A DNA stretch of 64,000 nucleotides from the NCBI GenBank assembly GCA_024401115.1, contig JAKSLP010000006.1, positions 1 through 64,000 on the forward strand, in the 5' to 3' direction. Below, in pieces: positions 24,400 through 34,064 of the stretch; within the stretch, counting starts at the first letter, position 1, and every line of letters starts with the position of its first letter. The notes below the pieces were generated by a model. It was given only the letters and a program-made list of their open reading frames with translations. It had not been told where the DNA came from and made no database searches. A program made the translations under genes and the position numbers. The DNA is from Bacteroidaceae bacterium (GTDB taxonomy: Bacteria > Bacteroidota > Bacteroidia > Bacteroidales > Bacteroidaceae).

Positions 24400-25435
24400 A
24401 TTTGTTGTTTTTTAATTTTCGAAGCAATTCACGGTTTACCACCATCAGTTTCTTGGGAATCTGCTGAGGATCGGAAATATCGATATGCTCCAGATCATTG
24501 AAGAAATCGGAGAAGATATGAAGCAGGTTGTTGGTCTCCTTTTCCGGTAAATCCTTATTATTATCCGCATAAACCACATTAATTCCCTGGCTGACAATCT
24601 CAATCTCTATATCCTTACCCATCATAATAGGGTCTCCATCATAATGCACCACACCCTCTGCCTGACGATGAATCTTCAGTCTTCGGGTACGGAACGTATT
24701 AATATGGCTGTTCTGGTCGATGGTCTTATTCATCAACTGAAAGGCTACAATGGGCGCATCTACAATGTTGAAAGGCTCCATTACCGTAACATCCAGTAAG
24801 CCGTCGCTAATGGATGCCCCAGGTGCAATATAGACATTATTTCCATACTGTGAAGCATTGCCACATGCGATAAGGAACGCCTGCATTTTATGTAGTCCCT
24901 CCTCATCCTCTATCTCATAATACTCTGGCTTATAGCGTAATCCTTCACGCAACGTGTTTTCCAGATAAGTCAGCAATCCACGCTTGCCGGAAGAAGCAAA
25001 TTTCAGGCTGACATAGGCATCGAAACCCACGCCACAGGTACAGAAGAACGGAAGATCATTGATTTTACCGTAATCTATGGTCCGTATATTACCGTTACGG
25101 ATTACCTCCAGGGCCTTACGGGGATCAATGGGAATGCCCAGATGCCGCGCTAAGCCATTACCGGAACCACAAGGAATGATTCCCAAAGCGGACTTGGTAT
25201 GCACCAGCGCACGGCCCACTTCATTCACCGTTCCATCGCCACCAATGGCCACAATAATATCATAGCCATCAATAGCACCCTGTCGTGCCAATTCCTCGGC
25301 ATGACCGGCAAACTCAGTTTTGGATATATGACAATAAAAGAGTTCCTTATCAAAGACCTCGTCAATGTACCCCAAGATGGTTTCCTTACCCTGTGTTCCT
25401 GAGATAGGGTTTACTATAAATAAAATGCGCTTCAT
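24398..25435 (-). CDS. diacylglycerol/sphingoid-base kinase family lipid kinase
   Basis: 345 residues from ATG 25435. The DAGK catalytic domain is clear: ILFIVNPISGTQGK at the start, IGGDGTVNEV at residues 64-73 (nucleotide-binding GGDGT), IIPCGSGNGLARHLG near 85-99 and DGLLDV near 206. Such kinases phosphorylate diacylglycerol, ceramide or sphingoid bases. It is divergent from serine palmitoyltransferase, the first enzyme of sphingolipid synthesis, so a sphingolipid-type substrate is a fair inference. The frame extends to 25498, but the -7 box at 25450-25443 makes ATG 25435 the start, with almost no leader. The C-terminal 60 residues are a charged extension. Confidence 0.85.
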   Translation of the reverse strand: MKRILFIVNPISGTQGKETILGYIDEVFDKELFYCHISKTEFAGHAEELARQGAIDGYDIIVAIGGDGTVNEVGRALVHTKSALGIIPCGSGNGLARHLGIPIDPRKALEVIRNGNIRTIDYGKINDLPFFCTCGVGFDAYVSLKFASSGKRGLLTYLENTLREGLRYKPEYYEIEDEEGLHKMQAFLIACGNASQYGNNVYIAPGASISDGLLDVTVMEPFNIVDAPIVAFQLMNKTIDQNSHINTFRTRRLKIHRQAEGVVHYDGDPIMMGKDIEIEIVSQGINVVYADNNKDLPEKETNNLLHIFSDFFNDLEHIDISDPQQIPKKLMVVNRELLRKLKNNK

Positions 25436-25442
25436 TGCGATG

Positions 25443-25450
25443 CAAAGATA
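25443..25450 (-). promoter_or_regulatory. -7 box abutting the lipid kinase start codon
   Basis: Minus-strand TATCTTTG; its last base is 8 nt from ATG 25435. With the usual start a few bases after this box, the mRNA would be leaderless or nearly so. Confidence 0.6.
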
Positions 25451-25544
25451 AACAAAAGGTTTATTGTGCTCTAAAAAAATGGAAAGTTTTCTCAACAAGA
25501 TAACATTTTTTGGAAAATCGCATTCCCATAATAAAAATTATATG

Positions 25545-25552
25545 TAAATTTG
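25545..25552 (+). promoter_or_regulatory. -7 promoter box of serine palmitoyltransferase
   Basis: TAAATTTG, consensus TAnnTTTG. Leader of about 65 nt to ATG 25624. No correctly spaced -33 TTTG. Confidence 0.5.
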
Positions 25553-25623
25553 CAACGCATTTTTGCAAAAACCTAAAAGTAGAAAATATAAATCACGCAA
25601 ATGCGTAGTTATTTGAAGGATAT

Positions 25624-26808
25624 ATGAACTTATTAAGAGAAAAATTGGCAAAGTGGGACCAGCCACAACAGTTTATGGCTCAGGGTATTTACCCTTATTT
25701 CCGTACCATTGACAGCCATCAGGACACTGAAGTGATGATGGACGGCCATAAAGTACTGATGTTCGGTTCCAACTCTTATATGGGATTGACCTATGACCAG
25801 CGTATCATCGAGGCAGCAATCGAGGCTACCAAGAAGTATGGTACCGGTTGTGCCGGTTCCCGTTTCCTGAATGGAACTTTGGATCTTCACGTAGAACTAG
25901 AGCACGAACTGGCAGAATTTGTAGGTAAGGACGAGGCACTGGTATATTCAGCAGGTTTCAATGTTAATGCTGGTGTTATCAGCTGTGTAACAGACCGTAA
26001 CGACTATATCATCTGTGATGACCGTGACCATGCATCCATTGTAGACGGTCGTCGTTTGTCCATGTCAAAGGCTTTGAAGTACAAGCACAATGATATGGCT
26101 GACCTGGAGGCTAAGTTGCAGAAGTGCGAGCCAAACGCTGTGAAGCTGATGGTTGCTGATGGTGTATTCTCAATGGAAGGTGACTTGGCTCCTCTGCCTA
26201 AGATGGTAGAACTGAAGAAGAAGTACAATGCCAACCTGATGATTGACGAGGCTCATGGTCTGGGTGTATTCGGTAAGAACGGCCGTGGTGTTTGCGACCA
26301 CTTCGGTTTGACAAACGAGGTTGACCTGATTATGGGTACCTTCAGTAAGTCTCTGGCAAGTATCGGTGGTTTCATCGCCGGTGACAAGGAGGTTATCAAC
26401 TGGATCCGTCATAACTCACGTACCTATATATTCAGTGCAAGTATCACTCCTGCAGCTACTGCTGCTGCTAAGGCTGCCCTGCAGATCCTGAAGGATGAGC
26501 CAGAGCGTCAGGAGAACCTGTGGAAGATTACCAACTATGCATTGAAGGCATTCAAGGATGCTGGCTTTGAGATCGGTGAGACCGAGAGCCCTATCATCCC
26601 ATTGTATGTACGCGATGCGGTAAAGACCTTCCAGGTAACCCGTCTGGCATTCGACAACGGCATCTTCATCAACCCAGTTATCCCACCAGCATGTGCTCCA
26701 GAGGATACTCTGGTACGTGTAGCTCTGATGGCTACCCACACCAAGGAACAGGTTGACAGAGCTGTTGAGGCACTGACAAAGTCATTCAAGCAATTAGGTA
26801 TTTTATAA
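25624..26808 (+). CDS. spt: serine palmitoyltransferase (alpha-oxoamine synthase)
   Basis: 394 residues, PLP enzyme of the alpha-oxoamine synthase family. Seen: FGSNSYMGLT near residue 49, GTGCAGSRFLNGTLDLH near 76, DDRDHASIVDG near 130, DEAHGLGVFG near 211 and the PLP lysine in GTFSKSLASIGGF (Lys near 242). It condenses L-serine with a fatty acyl-CoA to 3-ketosphinganine, the entry step of Bacteroidales sphingolipids. The closest alternative is 2-amino-3-ketobutyrate CoA ligase, but the GSRF(L)NG start and the divergent lipid kinase favour sphingolipids. Ends at a strong terminator. Confidence 0.87.
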   Translation: MNLLREKLAKWDQPQQFMAQGIYPYFRTIDSHQDTEVMMDGHKVLMFGSNSYMGLTYDQRIIEAAIEATKKYGTGCAGSRFLNGTLDLHVELEHELAEFVGKDEALVYSAGFNVNAGVISCVTDRNDYIICDDRDHASIVDGRRLSMSKALKYKHNDMADLEAKLQKCEPNAVKLMVADGVFSMEGDLAPLPKMVELKKKYNANLMIDEAHGLGVFGKNGRGVCDHFGLTNEVDLIMGTFSKSLASIGGFIAGDKEVINWIRHNSRTYIFSASITPAATAAAKAALQILKDEPERQENLWKITNYALKAFKDAGFEIGETESPIIPLYVRDAVKTFQVTRLAFDNGIFINPVIPPACAPEDTLVRVALMATHTKEQVDRAVEALTKSFKQLGIL

Positions 26809-26815
26809 GATACAG

Positions 26816-26847
26816 AAAAAGGCAGAATTTAAGTTCTGCCTTTTTTT
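26816..26847. terminator. bidirectional terminator after serine palmitoyltransferase
   Basis: AAAAAGGCAGAA (26816-26827) pairs with TTCTGCCTTTTT (26834-26845), loop of 6 nt, followed by more T. It also ends the convergent trmN6 gene. Confidence 0.9.
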
Positions 26848-27553
26848 ATTTCAAATAGAAATCACCTGTCAGCTGCCGGTATTCCCCGGTATACATTCCA
26901 TGCTCATCCATCATATACAGGATATCTTTCCGGGGCGTCTCCCCCATTCTCTTTCGAAATGCCAGAAGCACCCGTTTGGGGTGTTTTCCTTTTTTTGTGC
27001 ACACCTCCAATTCCTCAGTTACAAACAACTTGGCCCCGGTGGCTTCCCGGACAAACTTGTCGCGTACATCGGTAGGAATAACCACACAGAACAATCCCTC
27101 AGGATGCAACAGGTCATATGCCTTCCGGCAGAGCATATCAAAAGATAAAGCCACGTTATGTCGTGCAAATGAACGCGATTCACTGGGGCTGCGCAAAGAG
27201 TCCTGGAAAAACGGAGGATTACACACTATCAGGTCGTACATCTCATCACCATCCATCAGAGTAATATCCTGCAAGTTTACCTTAATTCGGTCATGGAAGG
27301 GCGATTCAGCCACATTAGCCATAACCTGCTCTACAGCCTGAGCATCAATATCTATAGCATTCACACGGCACAGCGGCTGGCGCTGGGCTATCATCAGGGC
27401 TATCAGGCCTGTACCGGTACCGATATCCAACACGCTACGTACAGAATTAACAGGGGCCCAAGCTCCCAATAAAGTTCCGTCAGTACCCACCTTCATGGCG
27501 CATCTGTCGTGCCAAACCGTAAACTGCTTAAATTTGAAATAATTATTTGACAT
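26846..27553 (-). CDS. trmN6: tRNA1(Val) adenine-37 N6-methyltransferase (TrmN6/YfiC)
   Basis: 235 residues. FTVWHDRCAMKVGTDGTLLGAW (as parts: FTVWHDRCAMKV, GTDGTLLGAW) is the family start. SAM-binding motif I is VLDIGTGTGLIALMIAQR near residue 41, with NAIDID as acidic loop and the catalytic NPPFF near 110. It methylates N6 of A37 in tRNA-Val in Proteobacteria. Encoded alone, divergent from lon. Confidence 0.88.
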   Translation of the reverse strand: MSNNYFKFKQFTVWHDRCAMKVGTDGTLLGAWAPVNSVRSVLDIGTGTGLIALMIAQRQPLCRVNAIDIDAQAVEQVMANVAESPFHDRIKVNLQDITLMDGDEMYDLIVCNPPFFQDSLRSPSESRSFARHNVALSFDMLCRKAYDLLHPEGLFCVVIPTDVRDKFVREATGAKLFVTEELEVCTKKGKHPKRVLLAFRKRMGETPRKDILYMMDEHGMYTGEYRQLTGDFYLK

Positions 27554-27626
27554 ATTTCACAAAATGTAACACTGCAAAGGTAGTATAATATTTTTAATAG
27601 CCTTATGAGATGTGCCTATTTTTTCG

Positions 27627-27634
27627 TATCTTTG
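27627..27634 (+). promoter_or_regulatory. -7 promoter box of lon
   Basis: TATCTTTG. It lies downstream of the first in-frame ATG (27610), so translation must begin at ATG 27661 (leader about 20 nt). Confidence 0.65.
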
Positions 27635-27660
27635 CACAGATTAAACAGATTGAATTTAAG

Positions 27661-30123
27661 ATGAGCGATTTTGACCCAATAGATACACCAAAAGGAGAGT
27701 TGAACTTTATTGCAGAATTTCAGGGAAACGAAGAGGATATCTTTAAGAATCAGATAGATGAGCATATTCCCATTTTGCCATTGAGGGACATGGTGATATT
27801 CCCTGGAACCATGATTCCAGTTACCATAGGACGCTCCTTTTCCAAAGCAGTAATCAAGAAATGCGAGCGTGAGGACCGCTTGCTGGGTGTTGTCACTCAG
27901 AAGAACAGCGCCGTTGACGTTCCCACCAGCCAGGACTTTTATAAAGTGGGTACCCTGGTAAAGGTGGTACGCTCATTTACCTTGCCCGGCTCAAACAATG
28001 AGACCGTCATCGTCAGAGCCATGAACCGTTTGGAAATCAAGCAGGTAATTGAGGGACGCAACTACTACGAGGCTTTTGTGGAAGGCCTGAAGGAAAGGGA
28101 TGTGAACCTAAATACCACTGAGTTCAATACCCTGATGGAATCTATCCAGCATCTGGCTAAGGAAACTTTCAAGGAGCAAATGCCTTTGGATTTGAAGATG
28201 ATTGCTGACGGTCTGAGCAATAAGATGTTGCTACTGAACAATTTCTGTACTTACCTGCCTATTTCTATCAAAGAAAAGATTCAGTTGCTCTCCTGCTCTT
28301 CGGTGCTGGAGCGTGCATACCTGTTCCTGACCATGATGAATGAGCAAGTGCAGAAAATGGACATCATGCGCCGTATTGAGAACCAGACTCACATGGATTT
28401 GAGCCGGCAGCAGCGCGATTATTTCTTGAATCAGGAGATTCGCAATATCCAGCGTGAGTTGAATGACGGTGATGACAATGCGGATATCGCCAAGCTGAGA
28501 AAGAAGGCTGAAACCTCATTGATGCCTTCTCATATTGTGGAATCATTTGAGAACGAAATTGATAAACTGGCACGTATCCCTAGCGGATCACCGGATTACA
28601 ATACATTGCTGAACTATCTGGAAACCCTCATATCCCTGCCTTGGGGTAAGGTTTCAGAGGACAGACTATCTATTCCAAAAGCAAAGCAGATTCTGGATCA
28701 CGACCATTTCGGTCTGGAGAAAGTCAAGGAGCGCATTCTGGAGCAGTTGGCCATTGTCAAGTTACGCGGTGACATGCGCAGCCCTATTCTGTGTCTGTAC
28801 GGCCCTCCGGGTGTAGGTAAGACCTCATTGGGCAAGAGCATAGCACAGGCCATGGGACGCCAATACGTACGTATGTCATTGGGTGGTGTAAGTGACGAGG
28901 CTGAAATTCGCGGACATCGCCGTACCTATATCGGTGCCATGATGGGACGTATCCTGAAGAACATCCAGAAGGCAGGAACCTCAAACCCTGTATTCGTACT
29001 GGATGAGATTGACAAGGTTTCAGCCAGCAATCACGGAGATCCTTTCTCGGCTCTGCTGGAGGTACTGGACCCAGAACAGAACGTATCTTTCCACGACAAC
29101 TACCTGGATCTGGACTACGACTTGTCCAAGGTTATGTTTATCGCCACTGCCAATAATGTGGGTAACATTCCAGCACCTCTGCGCGACCGTATGGAGATGA
29201 TTGAGGTTCCAGGTTACCTGAACGAGGAAAAGATTGAGATTGCCAAGCGTCACCTCATCCCCAAGATCAAAGAAGAACTGGGTATGGAGGGTGTTCCTAC
29301 CTCGGCAGTGACCAAGAGCCTGATTGGCAAGGTTATCGAGCAGTATACCATGGAAAGTGGCGTACGTGCACTGGAAAAGCAGTTGACCAAGATCTACCGC
29401 AAATTAGGATACAAATACCTGATGGAGGAAGAGACCCCAAAGACGCTGAAGGAAAGCGACTTGAAGGATTTATTGGGTGTTCCTATGGTCACTCCGGAAA
29501 AATACCAGGGCAACAATTATGCCGGTGTGGTTACCGGATTGGCATGGACTTCAGTAGGCGGTACCATCCTCATGATTGAGGTGAGTCTAAGCAAGGGTAA
29601 GGGCAGCAAGCTGACACTGACCGGAAGTTTGGGTGACGTCATGAAGGAATCAGCCGTCTTGGCTGTTGAATACATCAAGGCTCATGCCGATTATTACGGT
29701 ATCGACCTGAAAATCTTCGAGAACTGGAACATTCACATTCATGTACCAGACGGAGCCACTCCAAAGGATGGCCCATCAGCTGGTATTACCCTAACCACAG
29801 CACTGATCAGCGCACTGACCCAGCGTAAAGTCCGTAAGAATCTGGCAATGACCGGTGAGATTACCCTGCGTGGCCGTGTGACAGCTGTAGGAGGTATCCG
29901 TGAGAAGATTCTAGCAGCAAAGCGTGCAGGCATTACCGATATTATCCTGAGTGACGAGAACAAGCGTCACATCGAGGAGATTCCTGAACGCTACATCAAC
30001 GGCATGAACTTCCATTATGTAAAGGACATCAAGGAGGTCATCAGCTTTGCCGTATTGGATGAAAAGGTGGCAGAGCCTATCGACTTTACTGTTCCTGAAA
30101 CCACAAAAGAAACTGAAAAATGA
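27661..30123 (+). CDS. lon: ATP-dependent protease Lon (LonA)
   Basis: 820 residues. N-terminal substrate-binding domain ([17 protein letters not shown] near residue 39), coiled-coil region, AAA+ module with Walker [10 protein letters not shown] (near 381) and Walker [11 protein letters not shown], and the protease domain with catalytic Ser in DGPSAG (near 704) and Lys in LAAKRAG (near 747). It degrades misfolded and regulatory proteins in the cytosol. First gene of a lon-tgt-lptG operon; its stop overlaps the tgt start (ATGA). Confidence 0.96.
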   Translation: MSDFDPIDTPKGELNFIAEFQGNEEDIFKNQIDEHIPILPLRDMVIFPGTMIPVTIGRSFSKAVIKKCEREDRLLGVVTQKNSAVDVPTSQDFYKVGTLVKVVRSFTLPGSNNETVIVRAMNRLEIKQVIEGRNYYEAFVEGLKERDVNLNTTEFNTLMESIQHLAKETFKEQMPLDLKMIADGLSNKMLLLNNFCTYLPISIKEKIQLLSCSSVLERAYLFLTMMNEQVQKMDIMRRIENQTHMDLSRQQRDYFLNQEIRNIQRELNDGDDNADIAKLRKKAETSLMPSHIVESFENEIDKLARIPSGSPDYNTLLNYLETLISLPWGKVSEDRLSIPKAKQILDHDHFGLEKVKERILEQLAIVKLRGDMRSPILCLYGPPGVGKTSLGKSIAQAMGRQYVRMSLGGVSDEAEIRGHRRTYIGAMMGRILKNIQKAGTSNPVFVLDEIDKVSASNHGDPFSALLEVLDPEQNVSFHDNYLDLDYDLSKVMFIATANNVGNIPAPLRDRMEMIEVPGYLNEEKIEIAKRHLIPKIKEELGMEGVPTSAVTKSLIGKVIEQYTMESGVRALEKQLTKIYRKLGYKYLMEEETPKTLKESDLKDLLGVPMVTPEKYQGNNYAGVVTGLAWTSVGGTILMIEVSLSKGKGSKLTLTGSLGDVMKESAVLAVEYIKAHADYYGIDLKIFENWNIHIHVPDGATPKDGPSAGITLTTALISALTQRKVRKNLAMTGEITLRGRVTAVGGIREKILAAKRAGITDIILSDENKRHIEEIPERYINGMNFHYVKDIKEVISFAVLDEKVAEPIDFTVPETTKETEK

Positions 30124-31250
30124 CATTTGAACTGCAATATACAGACCCGAAATCAAATGCCCGTGCAGGTAAGATTCACACTGACCACGGCGATATCCTG
30201 ACTCCTATCTTTATGCCGGTAGGTACACTGGGTAGCGTGAAAGGTGTGCACCTGCCAGAAATTAAGGATGACATTAAGGCTCAAATTATTCTGGGTAACA
30301 CCTATCATCTGTATCTGCGTCCCGGCATTGACATTCTGGAGAAGGCTGGCGGTTTGCATAAATTCAACGGGTTCGACCGCCCTATGCTGACCGATAGCGG
30401 TGGCTTCCAGGTGTTCTCGCTGTCGGGTATCCGCAAATTAACACCGGAAGGTGCCGAGTTCCGCTCACATATTGACGGTTCAAAGCATTTCTTCTCACCT
30501 GAGCGCGTAATGGACATCGAGCGCAGCATTGGTGCAGATATCATGATGGCTTTCGACGAGTGTCCTCCCGGCACATCTGATTATGAATATGCCAAGAAAT
30601 CACTGGAGCTGACACACAACTGGCTGGACCGTTGCATCAAGCGTTTCAATGAAACCGACCCGAAATACAGTTACCAGCAGTCGCTCTTCCCTATCGTACA
30701 GGGCTGCGTGTTCAAGGACCTGCGTGAGAAATCTGCAGAGTATATCGCTAGCAAAAATGCGGATGGTAATGCCATCGGCGGTTTGGCTGTAGGCGAGCCT
30801 GTGGAAAAGATGTATGAGATGATTGAAGTGGTGAATGCCATCTTGCCTAAAGATAAGCCTCGCTACCTGATGGGTGTTGGTACTCCCGTGAATATTCTGG
30901 AAGGAATAGAGCGTGGTGTGGATATGTTTGACTGTGTCATGCCTACACGAAACGGTCGTAATGCCATGATTTTCACACGAAACGGCATTATGAACATGCG
31001 CAACAAGAAATGGGAGGATGATTTCACTCCTCTGGATCCGGAAGGAACCAGTTATGTGGATCACACCTATTCACGTGCCTATGTACGTCATCTGTTCCAT
31101 GCACAGGAGATGCTGGGCATGCAGATTGCCTCTATTCACAATCTGGCCTTTTACCTGTGGCTGGTGGGTGAAGCCCGCAAACACATCATCGCGGGAGATT
31201 TCAGCACATGGAAACCGATGATGGTACGTAAATTGTCAGAAAGATTATGA
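30120..31250 (+). CDS. tgt: queuine tRNA-ribosyltransferase without the canonical zinc cysteines
   Basis: 376 residues. TGT barrel with TDSGGFQVFS (Asp92, general acid/base region), GGLAVGEP near 221, and DCVMPTRNGRNAM (nucleophile Asp near 269). It swaps G34 of tRNA-Asn/Asp/His/Tyr for a queuine precursor. The zinc site CxCxxC, which in enteric Tgt follows DPE and precedes SRAY, is replaced: here the stretch reads DPEGTSYVDHTYSRAY (near 305-320), with Gly, Ser and Asp at the three Cys positions. The later HNL segment remains. So zinc binding by the usual tetrad is lost; I believe other Bacteroidota share this, from memory. Coupled to lon and lptG by ATGA overlaps. Confidence 0.93.
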   Translation: MTFELQYTDPKSNARAGKIHTDHGDILTPIFMPVGTLGSVKGVHLPEIKDDIKAQIILGNTYHLYLRPGIDILEKAGGLHKFNGFDRPMLTDSGGFQVFSLSGIRKLTPEGAEFRSHIDGSKHFFSPERVMDIERSIGADIMMAFDECPPGTSDYEYAKKSLELTHNWLDRCIKRFNETDPKYSYQQSLFPIVQGCVFKDLREKSAEYIASKNADGNAIGGLAVGEPVEKMYEMIEVVNAILPKDKPRYLMGVGTPVNILEGIERGVDMFDCVMPTRNGRNAMIFTRNGIMNMRNKKWEDDFTPLDPEGTSYVDHTYSRAYVRHLFHAQEMLGMQIASIHNLAFYLWLVGEARKHIIAGDFSTWKPMMVRKLSERL

Positions 31251-32446
31251 AACTGAAAGTCAGGAAACCTGGTTTTGATAAATTCCTGAAGCCCATAGCT
31301 AATGGTCTTGGGAAATTGCGTAAGGCATGGGAGCAGTCGCCTGCTTCCAAGTATGTCATGCGCATCGACCGCTACATCATCGCCAAATTCCTGGGTACCT
31401 ATATCTTTGCCATTGCATTGATTATTTCCATTGCGGTGGTATTCGACTTCAATGAGAACCTGGACCGTTTTGTGCAGAACAACGCCCCGATGAACCGGGT
31501 ATTCTTTGATTATTACCTGAATTTCATCCCGTATTTCAGCAACCTGTTCAGTCCGCTATTCGTCTTTATCTCGGTGATTTTCTTCACCACGAAACTGGCA
31601 GACAACTCAGAAATCATCGCCATGATGAGTAACGGTATGAGTTTCAACCGCATCATGCGTCCATACCTGATCAGTGCCGCGATTGTATCACTGGCTACAT
31701 TCTATCTGGGTTCCGAGGTAATTCCGAAGGGTAATGTGGCCCGAGTGAAGTTTGAAAACCAGTACAAGCGCCGTAAATCCCAGGTAGTCAATTATGCCCA
31801 GGATGTACAATTGGAGGTGGATTCCGGCGTTATCGCCTATATCGGACGATTCGAGAACATCAATAAAACAGGATATCAGTTCTCCTTGGACAAATTTGTG
31901 AATAAGAAACTGGTTAGCCACCTGACGGCCAATTCGATAACCTATGATACGTTGGCCGACGACCGTTATCACTGGGTTATCAAGGATTACACCGTGCGAG
32001 AGCTGAAAGGTATGCGCGAATTCATCACGCGTGGCAGCCGAATTGACTCTATCATCAAGATGGAACCTACCGATTTCCTGATTGCCAAGGGACAGGAAGG
32101 CACACTGACCAGTGCCCAGCTTACGGAATATATTGAAAAGCAGAAACAGAGAGGATTTGCCAATATCAAACAGTTTGAAGTGGAATATCACCGACGCATT
32201 GCGCAATCTTTTGCAGCGTTCATTCTGACAATCATTGGTCTCTCACTTTCAGTCCAAAAACGAAAAGGAGGAATGGGAATCTCGTTAGGTATCGGACTTA
32301 CACTGAGTTTTGGTTATATCCTGTTCCAGACCATCTCATCGACATTTGCCATCAATGCCAATGTTCCCCCGATGTTAGCCGTTTGGATGCCAAACATCCT
32401 GTTCACTTTCATTGCCATATACCTTTATTATAAGGCTCCGAGATAA
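31247..32446 (+). CDS. LptF/LptG-family permease
   Basis: 399 residues. Six membrane spans in the usual layout: three near the N-terminus (starting YIIAKFLGTYIFAIAL, about residues 44-59), a periplasmic beta-jellyroll of about 170 residues (VQLEVDSGVIAYIGRF etc.) and three C-terminal spans from FAAFILTIIGLSLSV. Fits the YjgP/YjgQ permeases that, with the ATPase LptB, pull lipopolysaccharide from the inner membrane into the Lpt bridge. F or G cannot be told apart with confidence; G is my guess. Third gene of the lon operon, ATGA overlap with tgt. Confidence 0.9.
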   Translation: MKLKVRKPGFDKFLKPIANGLGKLRKAWEQSPASKYVMRIDRYIIAKFLGTYIFAIALIISIAVVFDFNENLDRFVQNNAPMNRVFFDYYLNFIPYFSNLFSPLFVFISVIFFTTKLADNSEIIAMMSNGMSFNRIMRPYLISAAIVSLATFYLGSEVIPKGNVARVKFENQYKRRKSQVVNYAQDVQLEVDSGVIAYIGRFENINKTGYQFSLDKFVNKKLVSHLTANSITYDTLADDRYHWVIKDYTVRELKGMREFITRGSRIDSIIKMEPTDFLIAKGQEGTLTSAQLTEYIEKQKQRGFANIKQFEVEYHRRIAQSFAAFILTIIGLSLSVQKRKGGMGISLGIGLTLSFGYILFQTISSTFAINANVPPMLAVWMPNILFTFIAIYLYYKAPR

Positions 32447-32449
32447 AGT

Positions 32450-32490
32450 AATCCTCTCCTATTCCATCACGGAATAAGGAGAGGATTCTT
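32450..32490 (+). terminator. terminator of the lon-tgt-lptG operon
   Basis: AATCCTCTCCT-ATTCC (32450-32465) pairs with GGAAT-a-AGGAGAGGATT (32471-32487) around ATCAC, with one bulge; T-rich after. Confidence 0.75.
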
Positions 32491-32522
32491 CTTAGTATAT
32501 TATGAAACTTAATTATCGGGAA

Positions 32523-34025
32523 TCAGAACTTGTAGCCTAAGGTCAGTGTAACCTGATGACGGTTCTTTTTCAGTTCTGTTGCCGGCAAATAAACGGTTGA
32601 GCCGTTGTCGGTGTAATAATCATCGAATGCAAAGAAATCGCTCTTCTGAGTACTAAACTGATAACCCAAATCCATATAGAACTGATCAATACGGTATCCG
32701 ATACCTGCAGTGAATCGGTTCAGGCTGAACAGATTCTCATACTGTGTGTCAGTAAAAGTATCCACATTCATATCCGTGAAGTCCACCAACGAACGGTATG
32801 CGCCGATATTGTACTGGGCTGTCTGTAGATTATAGCCGGCACGCAGGCTCAAATCGGCAACAGGCTTATACTCCAGACCAAGGCGTAAGGTATGCACAGT
32901 CTTCAGGAAATCACGGCACGAATTATCCACATAGTCAGTATAGTTCGACTGTAAGCCCTCACCGGTACGGATACGGATTGTGCTGTAGTCCTCCAGCTCG
33001 TATTCAGCACCCAAAGCCAGTTTATTGCCAATGGTATGGCCTAAACTCAGGTTGAACTTCCATGGAGTTCTCAACTGATAGTCCATAGGATCGGTATATT
33101 TTCCACTACTGCCAATCTCCTTTCCATTATTCTCATACACATACATGTATGCACTGTTGGAATCGGTCAGGGTATAGAAGGTTGGAGTATGGATGGAAAC
33201 ACCGAAACGGAAACCGGAATCAGCAATCGGGCGGATAATAGCACCTAATTTCAGATCCACACCTGCTCCATCAGTAAAGTAATCGTTATACAGATCGTAA
33301 TATCCACCGTCATCGTTGTTGTTCTCTGTATAATACGAAGAACGGGTCAGATTGACATCATAATATCCCACGGTTGCACCCAGGAACACCTGGTCATTGT
33401 AGTTGGCAGCCAGCGTGAAATCAATCTCACTGATACCACCTTTCTGAATGGTGTTGAAATATGAGTCTGCAGCAGGAATACCTGTATAGTGATTATCCTT
33501 ATCCACATACAGCGCTCCAGAGTTGACAGCCATGGAAGCCAGCATAGGCATCTGGCGACCATCAAGCATATCATAGGTCATCTCAGCCATGGAATAGGTC
33601 TGAGAGAAATCACCATTCCAAACATTCCCCACGCCATAACTGTCGAAGAAATTGGTACGCTTGCGGTAATTCACGCCATAATTCAAATAGCGGAGCGGTG
33701 AATAATTGCTATACTTGGAACTGAAGACCACACCCATCTGGTCAAACGACGCACGGTTATTCTTCACCATATCCTTGTTGCCCAGCATCACACTTCCACC
33801 GGAAACTGATACATCATTGCTGCGGAAGATACCGATACCTGCAGGATTGGTAGCTGCAGTAGTCACATCACCACCCAGGGCACTCAATGCACCACCCATA
33901 CCAATGAAACGGGCTGTACCATTCAAATCGGAAGTAGACAAACGAGCTACATCATACACATCCTGTGCCATAACCGATTGGCTCATCAAGGCCATCAGTG
34001 CTGTACAAAATAATGTTCTTTTCAT
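32523..34025 (-). CDS. OmpP1/FadL-family outer membrane protein
   Basis: 500 residues. Signal peptide ending in MAQ (about residue 21). The mature start DVYDVARLSTSDLNGTARFIGMGGALSALGGD then NPAGIGIFR is characteristic of Bacteroidota OmpP1/FadL-like porins (given here by its key words GTARFIGMGGA and TNPAGIG). The rest alternates Tyr-rich amphipathic strands and loops and ends in LGYKF, a typical outer-membrane barrel terminus. Likely takes up hydrophobic substrates. It starts 39 bp after the Gly/Arg/Ser-rich protein gene on the same strand, so both are probably under the double operator upstream of that gene. Confidence 0.83.
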   Translation of the reverse strand: MKRTLFCTALMALMSQSVMAQDVYDVARLSTSDLNGTARFIGMGGALSALGGDVTTAATNPAGIGIFRSNDVSVSGGSVMLGNKDMVKNNRASFDQMGVVFSSKYSNYSPLRYLNYGVNYRKRTNFFDSYGVGNVWNGDFSQTYSMAEMTYDMLDGRQMPMLASMAVNSGALYVDKDNHYTGIPAADSYFNTIQKGGISEIDFTLAANYNDQVFLGATVGYYDVNLTRSSYYTENNNDDGGYYDLYNDYFTDGAGVDLKLGAIIRPIADSGFRFGVSIHTPTFYTLTDSNSAYMYVYENNGKEIGSSGKYTDPMDYQLRTPWKFNLSLGHTIGNKLALGAEYELEDYSTIRIRTGEGLQSNYTDYVDNSCRDFLKTVHTLRLGLEYKPVADLSLRAGYNLQTAQYNIGAYRSLVDFTDMNVDTFTDTQYENLFSLNRFTAGIGYRIDQFYMDLGYQFSTQKSDFFAFDDYYTDNGSTVYLPATELKKNRHQVTLTLGYKF

Positions 34026-34064
34026 ATTCTAGGAATATTAATATTCAACAATTTAGAGATTGAA

